NCBI GenBank assembly: GCA_017617335.1
Contig: JAFZWK010000038.1
Location: forward strand, 1-63,244
Direction: 5' to 3'
Source of the DNA: Bacteroidaceae bacterium
GTDB lineage: Bacteria; Bacteroidota; Bacteroidia; Bacteroidales; Bacteroidaceae
DNA: 63,244 nucleotides
Numbering within the stretch: the stretch's first letter is position 1; every line of letters begins with the position of its first letter. Both the position numbers and the translations under genes were made by a program. Shown one piece after another: positions 1 through 7,875 of the stretch. The notes beneath the pieces were generated by a model, which searched no databases, was not told the DNA's origin, and saw only the letters and a list, made by a program, of their open reading frames with translations.

Positions 1-264
1 CTTCTGCTCGAAGGCAAGAAGATCCAGTTGGGCGAGCTCGGCAGCTTCGGCATCGGCCTGAGCACCAAGGGAGCCAACACCGCCGCCCTGTTCACCGCCG
101 AGAACATCAAGAAGGTGAACGTGAACTGGGAACGCGGCAAGCTCTTCAAGAACCTCCGCGACGACGCCACCTTCCAGCTCGTACCCAGCCGCAAGGCACA
201 GGAGGATGCGGTAGCTGAAGCGAAGCGTCAGGAGACGTTGCAGCCTGAGGAGGAGGGGGACTAG
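1..264 (+). CDS. HU-family-like DNA-binding protein, C-terminal part (5' end outside window)
   Basis: The open frame runs in from the left edge and ends at TAG 262-264, so only about 87 C-terminal residues are visible. They contain GELGSFGIGLSTKG followed by FTAENIKKVNVNWERGKLFKN, the arrangement seen in Bacteroidetes HU-like proteins (beta-arm region, then the LGxLGSFxxxLSxxG segment). The tail is acidic and charged, ending in EEEGD. These proteins bind DNA and in Bacteroidales often sit next to a smalltalk microprotein, as here. A hairpin and a CTAG-rich repeat follow directly. The true start cannot be seen; the TTG at 28 is internal and unlikely to be the start. Confidence 0.75.
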   Translation, partial: LLLEGKKIQLGELGSFGIGLSTKGANTAALFTAENIKKVNVNWERGKLFKNLRDDATFQLVPSRKAQEDAVAEAKRQETLQPEEEGD

Positions 265-391
265 TAACTAGTAGTCCTAGTAGCCCTAGCAGGACTAGTT
301 GACTCCCAGGCCGAGTTGGCCTGGGAGGGACTAGGGAGGACTAGGAGAACTAGGAAGACTAGAAAGACTAGGAAAGACTAGGAAAGACTAG
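261..391. repeat. CTAG-periodic imperfect tandem repeat
   Basis: CTAG occurs at 261, 268, 277, 286, 295, 331, 341, 350, 359, 368, 378 and 388: twelve copies in 131 bp, spaced 7-10 bp, with one gap of 36 bp that holds a perfect hairpin. The right half is a degenerate 9-10-mer tandem of the form gaCTAGgaa. Chance expectation for a tetramer in this length is about 0.5, and CTAG is generally rare in bacterial DNA. The array begins inside the stop codon of the HU-like gene. Function unknown. Confidence 0.85.
303..327 (+). terminator. Perfect 10-bp hairpin after the HU-like gene
   Basis: CTCCCAGGCC (303-312) and GGCCTGGGAG (318-327) pair perfectly around the loop GAGTT. It lies about 40 bp past the HU-like stop codon. 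There is no U-tract after it, so a classical Rho-independent terminator is not certain. It may be an RNA-stability or pausing element. Confidence 0.5.
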
Positions 392-429
392 AGCAAACCA
401 GAAAAGAAAAAAAGAAAAGGAGGCAAACC

Positions 430-534
430 ATGAGCAAGAAAGAGACTTGGAAATTCATCTTGCAGACTTTGGCGGCTATCATTAGCGCCATCCTGACGAG
501 CCTGGGAGTGACGAGTTGCATGATGAATCTTTGA
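430..534 (+). CDS. Smalltalk-type microprotein (34 aa)
   Basis: A short ORF starts at ATG 430, after an unusually good Shine-Dalgarno for this phylum (AAGGAGG at 418-424). The product starts MSKKETWKFILQTLAAIISA and ends in LGVTSCM plus three residues. It has a charged start with KETWK, one hydrophobic helix, and a terminal TSC-M motif. This is the signature of the Bacteroidetes smalltalk family (about 30 aa), usually found beside HU-like proteins and often an N-acetylmuramoyl-L-alanine amidase. The HU-like gene is directly upstream. No amidase follows. The role of the family is unknown; it is probably a small membrane peptide. Confidence 0.85.
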   Translation: MSKKETWKFILQTLAAIISAILTSLGVTSCMMNL

Positions 535-551
535 GAGTGTTGGAAAATCAA

Positions 552-578
552 AATCCGCTGCCAATATGGTGGCGGATT
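552..578. terminator. Hairpin downstream of the smalltalk ORF
   Basis: AATCCGCTGCCA (552-563) pairs with TGGTGGCGGATT (567-578) around a 3-nt loop, giving 12 pairs of which two are G-U. Pyrimidine-rich but not pure-T sequence follows on the + strand, and an interrupted T-run follows on the - strand. It separates the HU/smalltalk unit from the next gene and is plausibly a terminator. Confidence 0.45.
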
Positions 579-697
579 CTCTCGTTCCCTCCTTTCTTCC
601 TCCACGAATATCATCATCCCATCAATACAGCCCCCAAAAATCGCAGTAAACAAAAGAAACAAGTTGTTCTTTTATGGGGAAAGTGGGAGAAAATCGT

Positions 698-706
698 TAC
701 TTTTGC
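698..706 (+). promoter_or_regulatory. Bacteroidetes -7 promoter element
   Basis: TACTTTTGC matches the Bacteroidetes -7 consensus TAnnTTTGY exactly. It lies only 4 bp before the ATG at 711, so the transcript would be nearly leaderless or start further downstream. No convincing -33 TTTG is seen at normal spacing. Confidence 0.4.
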
Positions 707-710
707 ACGT

Positions 711-2888
711 ATGAAAGCCCTTTCTTGTCTTTTTTCTAAGCCTGTAGTGCAGTTCCTTGCGTTAACCATACTGGCCCTCGCAAGTCTTTCACACCCTGCA
801 AGGGCACAGAATTATTCTTGGAACGATTTTCTGGAATCCATTACCACTGACGAGGATTATGCTGACAGCGAGGAATGGCTCCAGTACATCGAGGAACTTC
901 AGTTGCTTCATGAGCATCCCATCAACATCAATACTGCCACTCGCGATGACCTTCGCCGGCTTCCGATGCTTGACGACAAACAGATAGAGCAGATTCAAGC
1001 ATACATCTATCTCCACGGCCAGATGCAGACCTTGGGCGAGCTCCGTTTGTTACCTCTCATCGACGAGGATACCCGCCGTGCCCTTCCTCTCTTCGTGTAT
1101 GCTCAGGAAGAAAGACCACCCTCATCCTCTCGTCTGTTGAGTAACCTCCACAGTACCTTCAGCTCACGACTTGACATTCCCCTCTATTATCGCCAGGGTT
1201 ATCTCGATGATACCTACGTGGGCAATCCGCTCTACCATCGCATCCGCTACCAGATAGGCAACGGTCATCATTTCCAGGCGGGGTTGCGCGTTGAGAAAGA
1301 TGCAGGCGAACGCTTCTATGACTCGTATGGGGCTTATGCCCAGGTTCGCAATATTGGCATCCTCTCCACAGCTTTGGTGGGCGATTATCGGGCAGGATTC
1401 GGTGAAGGCCTCGTTCTTGGAGCCAGCACATCTTTCAGCAAGAGCAACCTTCTGGGTTACAGCGGGCGAGGTATCCGTCCCATGACAAGCATGAGTGAAA
1501 CAGATTTCCTTCGTGGTGCCGCTTTCTCTCTCCGTCTGGGCAAGAAGTTCCAGTTATCTTCCCTGTTCAGTTATCGTCAGCTTGACGCCACGCTTAACGA
1601 TAATGGCGAAGTCCAGACCTTCCTCCGCACGGGTTATCATCGAACGCAGAGGGAGCGTGCCACGCACCATAATGTCAGCAGCACCCTCGTGGGTGCTCAT
1701 CTTGAATGGAAGAAAACTTCCAATTCATCTGGACGTGATGAAATGCAGAACGAGGAATCTCTTCAGGATGCAGTGCCCATCACGAGAAATAATTCGGAGT
1801 TCAACGCACTGGGTTCAAAGGCAGAGGGAAAGGTCGGCCTCACCTTTCTCTATTCCCATTTCTCTCGTCTCCTGAATCCTGGTGACATGTTGTATCGAAG
1901 GTATTTCCCGCGAGGAAAAGAGTTTGCTGCAACTGGCGTCAACTACGGATACCAGGTGTATCGGTGGACTTTTGCCGGCGAGACTGCTTACAGCTGGGAA
2001 CAAGGCGGGTTGGCTACCCTGAACAGAGTCAAGTGGATGGCTGGCAGACGATGGACGATGAGTGTTGTGCAGCGGTATTATGACAAGAAATACTATTCGT
2101 TTGGTGCATCCTCCTTGGCAGAAAGCACAGGCGGATTCAATGCTGGTGGGGCAGCAGGAACTGCAGGAGCAGGCAATGTGCAGAACGAGAGTGGCGTTCT
2201 TTTGAGCATGCAAGGACAGTTCGCAGAGAGTTGGAGTCTCGCAAGTTATTTCGATTACTTCCATCATCCCTGGCCCCGTTATGGCATGACTCACAGCAGT
2301 TCAGGACAGGAAGGCATGGTCCAGTTGGGTTATCAGTTCAGCAGGCGTCAAATGTTTACGGCACGCTATCAATTCAAGAGGAAGGAAGTGGGAGATGTCA
2401 TGGAGCCTCACCACCGTTTGAAGCTGCAATGGCAATATTCTCCTGACAGGAACGGAGGGAATACGGCTCATGGATCATGGACGTGGAAAACGGTGGGAAT
2501 GCTGCATCAAGTGTTGGGAAGCACAGGTGTGGCGTTGGGTGAGACGGTTCAATGCATTGCCCCCTTGTCCGCATCAGGACGGATTGAGCACCTTCGCCTG
2601 ACTGCACTAACGAGTTGGTTCTACACGGAAGATTATGCTTCCCGTATCTATCTCTACACTCCCTCTCTCTACAATTCCCTCTTCTCCCCCTCCCTCTCCG
2701 GCCACGGCTGCCACAACGTCCTGTGCGTCCGATGGAAGGATCTCATCAGGCAGAAGATGGAATGGTGGATGGAGGCTCGACTGGGCTCCACGTGCTTTTT
2801 CGACAGAAAGGAGCAGAGCAGCGGAGAACAAAGGATATTGGGACGATGGAAAAATGACGTGCAGGTGCAATTTGTGTTAAAATATTAA
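711..2888 (+). CDS. Helix-hairpin-helix domain protein with outer-membrane-barrel-like body (725 aa)
   Basis: The start at 711 gives a clean signal peptide (MKALSCLFSKPVVQFLAL through SHPARAQ); longer upstream starts do not. Soon after comes a ComEA-like helix-hairpin-helix segment: HPININTATRDDLRRLPML, then KQIEQIQAYIYLHG, then GELRLLPLIDEDTRRALPLF. The remaining ~580 residues alternate aromatic and polar residues in strand-like stretches (for example YHRIRYQIGNGHHFQAGLR) and end in VQVQFVLKY, as expected for an outer-membrane barrel. The architecture matches a Bacteroidetes family annotated only as helix-hairpin-helix domain-containing protein. HhH motifs usually bind DNA without sequence specificity, so a role in surface DNA handling is possible but unproven. 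Confidence 0.75.
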   Translation: MKALSCLFSKPVVQFLALTILALASLSHPARAQNYSWNDFLESITTDEDYADSEEWLQYIEELQLLHEHPININTATRDDLRRLPMLDDKQIEQIQAYIYLHGQMQTLGELRLLPLIDEDTRRALPLFVYAQEERPPSSSRLLSNLHSTFSSRLDIPLYYRQGYLDDTYVGNPLYHRIRYQIGNGHHFQAGLRVEKDAGERFYDSYGAYAQVRNIGILSTALVGDYRAGFGEGLVLGASTSFSKSNLLGYSGRGIRPMTSMSETDFLRGAAFSLRLGKKFQLSSLFSYRQLDATLNDNGEVQTFLRTGYHRTQRERATHHNVSSTLVGAHLEWKKTSNSSGRDEMQNEESLQDAVPITRNNSEFNALGSKAEGKVGLTFLYSHFSRLLNPGDMLYRRYFPRGKEFAATGVNYGYQVYRWTFAGETAYSWEQGGLATLNRVKWMAGRRWTMSVVQRYYDKKYYSFGASSLAESTGGFNAGGAAGTAGAGNVQNESGVLLSMQGQFAESWSLASYFDYFHHPWPRYGMTHSSSGQEGMVQLGYQFSRRQMFTARYQFKRKEVGDVMEPHHRLKLQWQYSPDRNGGNTAHGSWTWKTVGMLHQVLGSTGVALGETVQCIAPLSASGRIEHLRLTALTSWFYTEDYASRIYLYTPSLYNSLFSPSLSGHGCHNVLCVRWKDLIRQKMEWWMEARLGSTCFFDRKEQSSGEQRILGRWKNDVQVQFVLKY

Positions 2889-2930
2889 AAAAATCGTAGG
2901 CGCGTGCGCGATAAACTCAAAACAAATCAG

Positions 2931-2939
2931 TAACTTTGT
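2931..2939 (+). promoter_or_regulatory. Bacteroidetes -7 promoter element
   Basis: TAACTTTGT matches TAnnTTTGY exactly, 51 bp before the ATG of the polyferredoxin gene. No clear -33 TTTG is visible. Confidence 0.55.
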
Positions 2940-2990
2940 CCAAATAATCATTTCTTGTCTATATAAAACAAATCTCTACCCCATACAATT

Positions 2991-4616
2991 ATGCTGAAAA
3001 AGATTCGTATTACTCTGGCTATCCTGTTCTGGGTGCTGATCACGTGGCTGCTGGTTGACTTCACGGGCACGGCTCACGCCTACTTAGGATGGATGGCGAA
3101 AATCCAACTGCTCCCTGCCCTGCTGGCTGTAAACGTGGGAGCCCTGCTTTTCATCGTGGCCCTGACGCTGCTCTTCGGACGTATCTATTGCTCTGTAATC
3201 TGCCCCTTGGGGGTGATGCAGGATGCGATAGCCTGGCTGCGGCGCAAGAGGAATAAGTACAGCTACAGCCCCGCCAAGAATCTGCTGCGCTACAGCGTGC
3301 TGGTCGCCACAGGTCTGGCACTTGCCCTGAACCTGGGGTGGCTGGTGGCCTTGGTGGCTCCCTACAGCACCTATGGACGTATCGTGGGAAGCGTGGTGGC
3401 TCCTCTCTACAAATGGGGCAACAACCTGCTGGCTCAAATAGCGGAACACTATGGAAGCTATGCCTTCTATGAGGTGGACGTGTGGCTGAAGAGCGGGCTG
3501 ACACTGGGCATAACGCTCGTTATATGGGCGGTGATCGCTGTCCTGGCATGGCGAGGCGGCAGAACATGGTGCAACACCATTTGTCCCGTGGGAACCCTGT
3601 TGGGTTTGCTTTCGCGCAACGCGTGGCTGAAGCCTGTCATCGACAAGGAGAAGTGTATCAGCTGCCGTCTTTGCGAGAAGAACTGCAAGGCGGCTGCCAT
3701 CGACATAAAGGGTGGGATGGAGATTGATTATAGCCGCTGCGTGGTGTGCGGAAACTGCATTGAGGAATGTAAGAAGGACGCACTCACCTACACGCATGTG
3801 GACCTGAAGCCGCTGGCTCCTGTCAAACTTCCTGAGAATGAGGAGGTGAAGAGGGAGGCTGCAAAGGAAGAGGCTCAGGCAAAGAGCGAGACGGTGGATC
3901 AGGGCAGACGTGCCGCGTTGGCCTCTGCTGCCCTCCTGCTGGGCGCTGGCGTGTTGCGTGCTCAGGAGAGCGAGGAAGACGCGGAGGGCGAAGCCATCCA
4001 GGACGACAAGACGACGGACGGCGGATTGGCTGACATCATCGACAAGAAGAAACCGAAGCGCGAGAGACTTATCACGCCTCCTGGCTCCCTCTCGGCGCGT
4101 AACATGCGATCCCATTGCACGGCCTGCCAGCTCTGCATTGACAGTTGTCCCAACGATGTGCTGCGCCCCAGCAAGAAACTGGATCGGCTGATGCAGCCTG
4201 AGGTGAGCTTCGAGCGCGGCTACTGTCGGCCAGAGTGTAACCGCTGTTCACAGGTCTGTCCCACAGGTGCCATCCTGCCCATCACGGTGGAGCAGCGCAC
4301 GGCCATTCAGGTGGGGCATGCCGTATGGAACCGCGAGACGTGTGTGCCTGTGACGGATGGCCGTCCCTGCGGACTCTGTGCCCGCAAGTGCCCTGCCGGC
4401 GCCATTCAGATGGTTCCCCTGCAGAGTGGAGTGCATCAGGACGGATGGAGATGGCTGGACGCTGACGGCAAGGAGATTCCTCGTGAAAAGCTGCTGATGA
4501 TTCCTGTGGTGAACGAGGAGAAGTGTATCGGTTGTGGAGCATGCGAGAATCTTTGTCCCTCTCGCCCCTACAGCGCAATTTATGTGGAGGGACATGACGT
4601 GCATAGAGAGATTTGA
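2991..4616 (+). CDS. NapH/NapG-like membrane polyferredoxin (4Fe-4S binding protein, 541 aa)
   Basis: The N-terminal ~210 residues carry four to five hydrophobic segments and two NapH/NosR-type CxxxCP motifs (YCSVICPLG near 67-71 and CNTICPVG near 194-199). Two ferredoxin-type 4Fe-4S motifs follow (CISCRLCEKNC near 222-232; CVVCGNCIEEC near 250-260). After a charged linker there is an internal twin-arginine plus hydrophobic stretch (QGRRAALASAALLLGAG, near 305-320) and then four further Cys clusters resembling NapG/MauM. The protein therefore looks like NapH fused to NapG, moving electrons from the membrane to an extracytoplasmic partner. The stop codon overlaps the ATG of the next gene (ATGA at 4613-4616), a Tat-exported Fe-S aldo/keto reductase, the probable partner. 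The actual donor and acceptor are unknown. Confidence 0.8.
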   Translation: MLKKIRITLAILFWVLITWLLVDFTGTAHAYLGWMAKIQLLPALLAVNVGALLFIVALTLLFGRIYCSVICPLGVMQDAIAWLRRKRNKYSYSPAKNLLRYSVLVATGLALALNLGWLVALVAPYSTYGRIVGSVVAPLYKWGNNLLAQIAEHYGSYAFYEVDVWLKSGLTLGITLVIWAVIAVLAWRGGRTWCNTICPVGTLLGLLSRNAWLKPVIDKEKCISCRLCEKNCKAAAIDIKGGMEIDYSRCVVCGNCIEECKKDALTYTHVDLKPLAPVKLPENEEVKREAAKEEAQAKSETVDQGRRAALASAALLLGAGVLRAQESEEDAEGEAIQDDKTTDGGLADIIDKKKPKRERLITPPGSLSARNMRSHCTACQLCIDSCPNDVLRPSKKLDRLMQPEVSFERGYCRPECNRCSQVCPTGAILPITVEQRTAIQVGHAVWNRETCVPVTDGRPCGLCARKCPAGAIQMVPLQSGVHQDGWRWLDADGKEIPREKLLMIPVVNEEKCIGCGACENLCPSRPYSAIYVEGHDVHREI

Positions 4617-6004
4617 TTATGAAGAAAGATATCAACAGAAGGGAATTCCTGAAGCTGTCAGGAACAGTGGCTGCCACCACGGCGCTGGCAAGCTGCGGCA
4701 TGAAGGGCGAAGGCGAGGCGGACGAGGATCTGGATTACATGGGGCACCATGAGGGGCCTGTGCCAACGGACAAGATGACGTACCGCATCAACCCCAAGAC
4801 AGGGGATAAGGTGAGCATCCTGGGATACGGATGGATGAGACTGCCGACCAAGGAAGGCGATGAGCTGGACCAGGAGCAGATCAACCTTCTCTGCAAGTAC
4901 GCGCTGGATCATGGCGTGAACTACTTCGACACGTCGCCAGCCTACTGCCGAGGCAGGAGCGAGGCTTCGCTGGGTGAAGCCCTGGAGGCCAGCGGATACA
5001 GACGCGACCAGTACTACATCGCCACCAAGCTGTCGAACTTCAGCCCTCAGCAGTACAGCTTTGAGGAGGGTAAGAAAATCTTCGAGAACAGCCTGAAGTT
5101 CCTCAGGACTGACTACGTGGACTACCTGTTGCTCCACAGCATCGGCGGAGGAGGCATGGGGCCCATTCACCAGCGTTTCCTCGACAACGGCCTGCTGGAT
5201 TGGCTGATGGAACAGCGCGAGGCAGGAAGGATTCGCAACCTGGGATTCTCCTTCCACGGCGACGTGGCTGCCTACGACTGGATGCTGGACCACCATGACA
5301 AGTATAAGTGGGACTTCGTGCAGATCCAGGCTAACTATTGCGACTGGCACAACGAGGACGACTTGGGCAGAAGCGGGGAGTACCTCTACAACGAGTTGGA
5401 GAAGCGGGGCATCCCTGCTGTCATCATGGAACCCTTGCTGGGCGGACGACTGAGCAAGGTACCTGACCACGTGGTGGCTCACTTAAAGCAGCGCAAGCCA
5501 GAGAACAGCGTGGCCAGTTGGGCCTTCCGCTACATCGGCTCGAAGAAGAATGTGCTGACCGTATTGAGCGGCATGACGTTCATGGAACACCTGGAGGACA
5601 ATATCCGCACGTATTCCCCTCTGGAAGAATTGACGGAGGATGAGCAGGAATGGCTGGAAGGCGAGACGGCCGAACTGATAAAGAGTTTCCCCACCATCGA
5701 CTGCAATGACTGCAGTTACTGCATGCCCTGTCCCTACGGACTGGACATCCCTGGCATCTTCGTTCATTACAACAAGTGCGTGAACACAGGCAACGTGCCT
5801 GAGAGTCAGCAAGCGGAGAACTACAAGAAGGCTCGCAGGGCGTTCCTCGTGGGATACGACCGTAGTGTGCCCAAGCTGCGACAGGCAAACCATTGTGTGC
5901 AATGCCGCGTCTGCATCCCTCATTGCCCCCAGCAGATAGACATCCCTCGCCAGCTGCGTCGCATCGACGAGTTTGTGGAGCAACTGAAGCAGGGGACGCT
6001 CTGA
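4613..6004 (+). CDS. Tat-exported Fe-S aldo/keto reductase family protein (463 aa)
   Basis: The N-terminus has a twin-arginine signal (NRREFLKLSGTVAATTA) ending near a Cys (LASCG), so the protein is probably exported folded and perhaps lipidated. The body has the aldo/keto reductase barrel with the expected tetrad: Asp and Tyr in NYFDTSPAYCRGRSE, Lys in IATKLSN and His in YLLLHSIGGG. The C-terminus has ferredoxin-like clusters (CNDCSYCMPCPYGLDIP and CVQCRVCIPHCPQQIDIP). This is the 4Fe-4S aldo/keto reductase subfamily. It overlaps the upstream polyferredoxin by 4 bp, so the two are translationally coupled and probably form one electron-transfer unit. ATG 4613 and ATG 4619 are both possible starts. 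Substrate unknown. Confidence 0.82.
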   Translation: MIMKKDINRREFLKLSGTVAATTALASCGMKGEGEADEDLDYMGHHEGPVPTDKMTYRINPKTGDKVSILGYGWMRLPTKEGDELDQEQINLLCKYALDHGVNYFDTSPAYCRGRSEASLGEALEASGYRRDQYYIATKLSNFSPQQYSFEEGKKIFENSLKFLRTDYVDYLLLHSIGGGGMGPIHQRFLDNGLLDWLMEQREAGRIRNLGFSFHGDVAAYDWMLDHHDKYKWDFVQIQANYCDWHNEDDLGRSGEYLYNELEKRGIPAVIMEPLLGGRLSKVPDHVVAHLKQRKPENSVASWAFRYIGSKKNVLTVLSGMTFMEHLEDNIRTYSPLEELTEDEQEWLEGETAELIKSFPTIDCNDCSYCMPCPYGLDIPGIFVHYNKCVNTGNVPESQQAENYKKARRAFLVGYDRSVPKLRQANHCVQCRVCIPHCPQQIDIPRQLRRIDEFVEQLKQGTL

Positions 6005-6052
6005 TGGGCTGAGGCTTATCTCTTCCGCAATTCCAAAACAGCATAATCCAGC

Positions 6053-6898
6053 ATGTGTAAGAAAACAGTTCGCCGCCTGTTGATGACGGCATTGGTATGG
6101 ATGATTGGCAAGTGGGCCTTTGCCCAGCCGCACATTCTTTCGCATCGTGGCTTCTACACGAATCCCTGGGTTGACGAGAACTCGCTTGACGCCTTGCGTG
6201 AGGCACAGCGTCTTCACAAGACGATGGGGCTGGAAGCCTGCGAGTTTGATGTGCACCTGACATCGGACGGCGAGTTGGTGGTGCGGCATGACAACCACAT
6301 CAAGGGGAACCTGAGTTGCCAAGGCAGTACGCTGGCAGAGATCCGTGCCCACACCCTTCCGCAGGGTGCGAAGATACCCACGTTGCGCGAATGGTTCCAG
6401 CAGGCAAAGGAGATGCCGCAACTGAAGCAGGCTCTGGAGCTGAAGCCACATGCCTCTCCCCAGAAAGAGACGGAGTGTATAGAGAAAGTGCTGGCATTGG
6501 CACGCGAAATGGGCATGATGGACCAGCTCTGCTTCCTTTCCTTCAGCCTGCATGCGTGCAAGGAGTTCGTGCGCCTGGCTCCTGGGTGCTATGTCATCCT
6601 GAACTCCACCAATGTCTTCGAGCCTGTCACGCCAGCGAAGGCCAAGGAAATGGGCTTCTCTGCCATCTCCTACAACATCAATGTCTTCATGAACAACGTG
6701 AAATGGATTGATGAGGCCAATGCGCTGGGGCTGGATACTTATCTATGGATGTGCGAAGCTCCTTATCTTATCGACTGGGCAACGGCCTACGACGTGACGT
6801 GGATTACCACCAATTATGCTGATAAGATGCTGCCTTACGCGCAGGCATTAGCCAAGGACAGAAAGCGTGTGAAGAAACTGCGTAAGTGCAAGTTCTGA
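6053..6898 (+). CDS. Glycerophosphodiester phosphodiesterase family protein (281 aa)
   Basis: A signal peptide (MCKKTVRRLLMTALVWMIGKWAFA) is followed by the GDPD family motif LSHRGFYTNPWVDENS, then GLEACEFDVHLTSDGELVVRHDN. This is the usual HRG...EN...E-x-D-V-x-x-T-x-D-G...HD arrangement of the metal site. Later ALELKPH and the C-terminal GLDTYLWM and ITTNYADKM also fit the GDPD TIM barrel. The enzyme would hydrolyse glycerophosphodiesters in the periplasm. It follows the redox pair by 48 bp with no terminator, so it may be co-transcribed. Confidence 0.85.
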   Translation: MCKKTVRRLLMTALVWMIGKWAFAQPHILSHRGFYTNPWVDENSLDALREAQRLHKTMGLEACEFDVHLTSDGELVVRHDNHIKGNLSCQGSTLAEIRAHTLPQGAKIPTLREWFQQAKEMPQLKQALELKPHASPQKETECIEKVLALAREMGMMDQLCFLSFSLHACKEFVRLAPGCYVILNSTNVFEPVTPAKAKEMGFSAISYNINVFMNNVKWIDEANALGLDTYLWMCEAPYLIDWATAYDVTWITTNYADKMLPYAQALAKDRKRVKKLRKCKF

Positions 6899-6951
6899 GA
6901 AAGAAGGATGTCAGCGCAGAGACATGAACGGCTAACAAAGGATTGCAAGTT

Positions 6952-7869
6952 ATGAACGGCGAATTGAAAAAGTACCTTCTTCTTTGTCTGACAGCCGGCC
7001 TGTTGCATACTGTGTCAGGTTGTGGTCAGAAAGCATCACAGAGAGAGGGAGAGGCTTCTCCTGACAGCACGGAATTGCTCGCGGCATGGGCTGCTGGAGC
7101 TACGCGCATCGACTCTGCGGACGTGGCTGTGCGTGCGGCAGAGATAAGGGCACAGAAACGCTTGATTTGCTTTGATTTGGACGGCACGCTCACGCAGCAC
7201 AAGACTCCACTCTCTGAGGCCAACCGCTCTGTGCTGGATTCACTCAGGAACCGCTATCAGCTGGTGATGTGTGGCGGTGGCGGTTGTGAGCGTATATACA
7301 AGCAAATGAACGGCTACCCCATTGACATTCTGGGCAACTATAGTATGCAGGAGAGCCGTGTGGAGGATGGACAGCTAGTCATCATCCGACAGGAAACCGT
7401 CCATCCTGATACGGCCCGCGTTCTGGCCATCTGCAGCACCCTGCGGAAAAAATACGGCTACACGGATTATGCAGGTGAGTCTGTGGAGTTCCACCCTTCC
7501 GGCATGATGACGTTCGCCCTTTTGGGCACGCAGGCCAACCCAGAGGCCAAGCTTGCCTTCGACCCTGACAAAAGAAAGCGGCAAGCGATGTTCCGCGAGG
7601 TCTGCGACAGCTTTCCCCAGTATGCCGTCTTCATTGGAGGCACTACCTCGTTTGACTTCGCTGAACTGAAGTTCAACAAATACTCAGCTGTCATGCGCTA
7701 TGCCGAGGAGCATGGTTTCACAAAGGAGCAGGTGCTCTTCGTTGGAGATGACTTTGGCGATGGAGGCAACGACAGTCATATCCGCCTCTACGGCATGGAT
7801 TACATACAGATAACAGATTACACCCAGCTGCCTCAGCGGCTCCGTTTCCTTTACGCAGATTTTGAATAG
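6952..7869 (+). CDS. HAD-family lipoprotein resembling eukaryotic-type phosphomannomutase (305 aa)
   Basis: The ATG at 6952 gives a lipoprotein signal (LLLCLTAGLLHTVSGC, Cys24); the TTG at 6943 adds only three residues. The HAD motif CFDLDGTLTQHKTPL has the nucleophile Asp75 and Asp77. Later segments FIGGTTSFDFAELKFNKY and FVGDDFGDGGNDSHI resemble the conserved IGGQxSFDxFPxGWDK and FGDxxxxGGNDxEI blocks of eukaryotic PMM. A PMM-like HAD enzyme that appears periplasmic is unusual, because mannose-phosphate interconversion is cytoplasmic. It may be a secreted phosphatase derived from this fold. It ends 6 bp from the convergent dnaX stop. Confidence 0.7.
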   Translation: MNGELKKYLLLCLTAGLLHTVSGCGQKASQREGEASPDSTELLAAWAAGATRIDSADVAVRAAEIRAQKRLICFDLDGTLTQHKTPLSEANRSVLDSLRNRYQLVMCGGGGCERIYKQMNGYPIDILGNYSMQESRVEDGQLVIIRQETVHPDTARVLAICSTLRKKYGYTDYAGESVEFHPSGMMTFALLGTQANPEAKLAFDPDKRKRQAMFREVCDSFPQYAVFIGGTTSFDFAELKFNKYSAVMRYAEEHGFTKEQVLFVGDDFGDGGNDSHIRLYGMDYIQITDYTQLPQRLRFLYADFE

Positions 7870-7875
7870 GGAAAC

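Noticed and set aside
516-710. N-terminal extension of the HhH outer-membrane protein frame
   Set aside because: The extension crosses a hairpin and the -7 element and hides the signal peptide; the start at 711 is better.
3084-4115. 343-aa minus-strand ORF opposite the polyferredoxin
   Set aside because: GC-rich antisense shadow; it has no recognisable domain and overlaps a clearly conserved gene.
5483-6553. 356-aa minus-strand ORF opposite the aldo/keto reductase and GDPD genes
   Set aside because: Shadow frame spanning two real genes, without domain signals.
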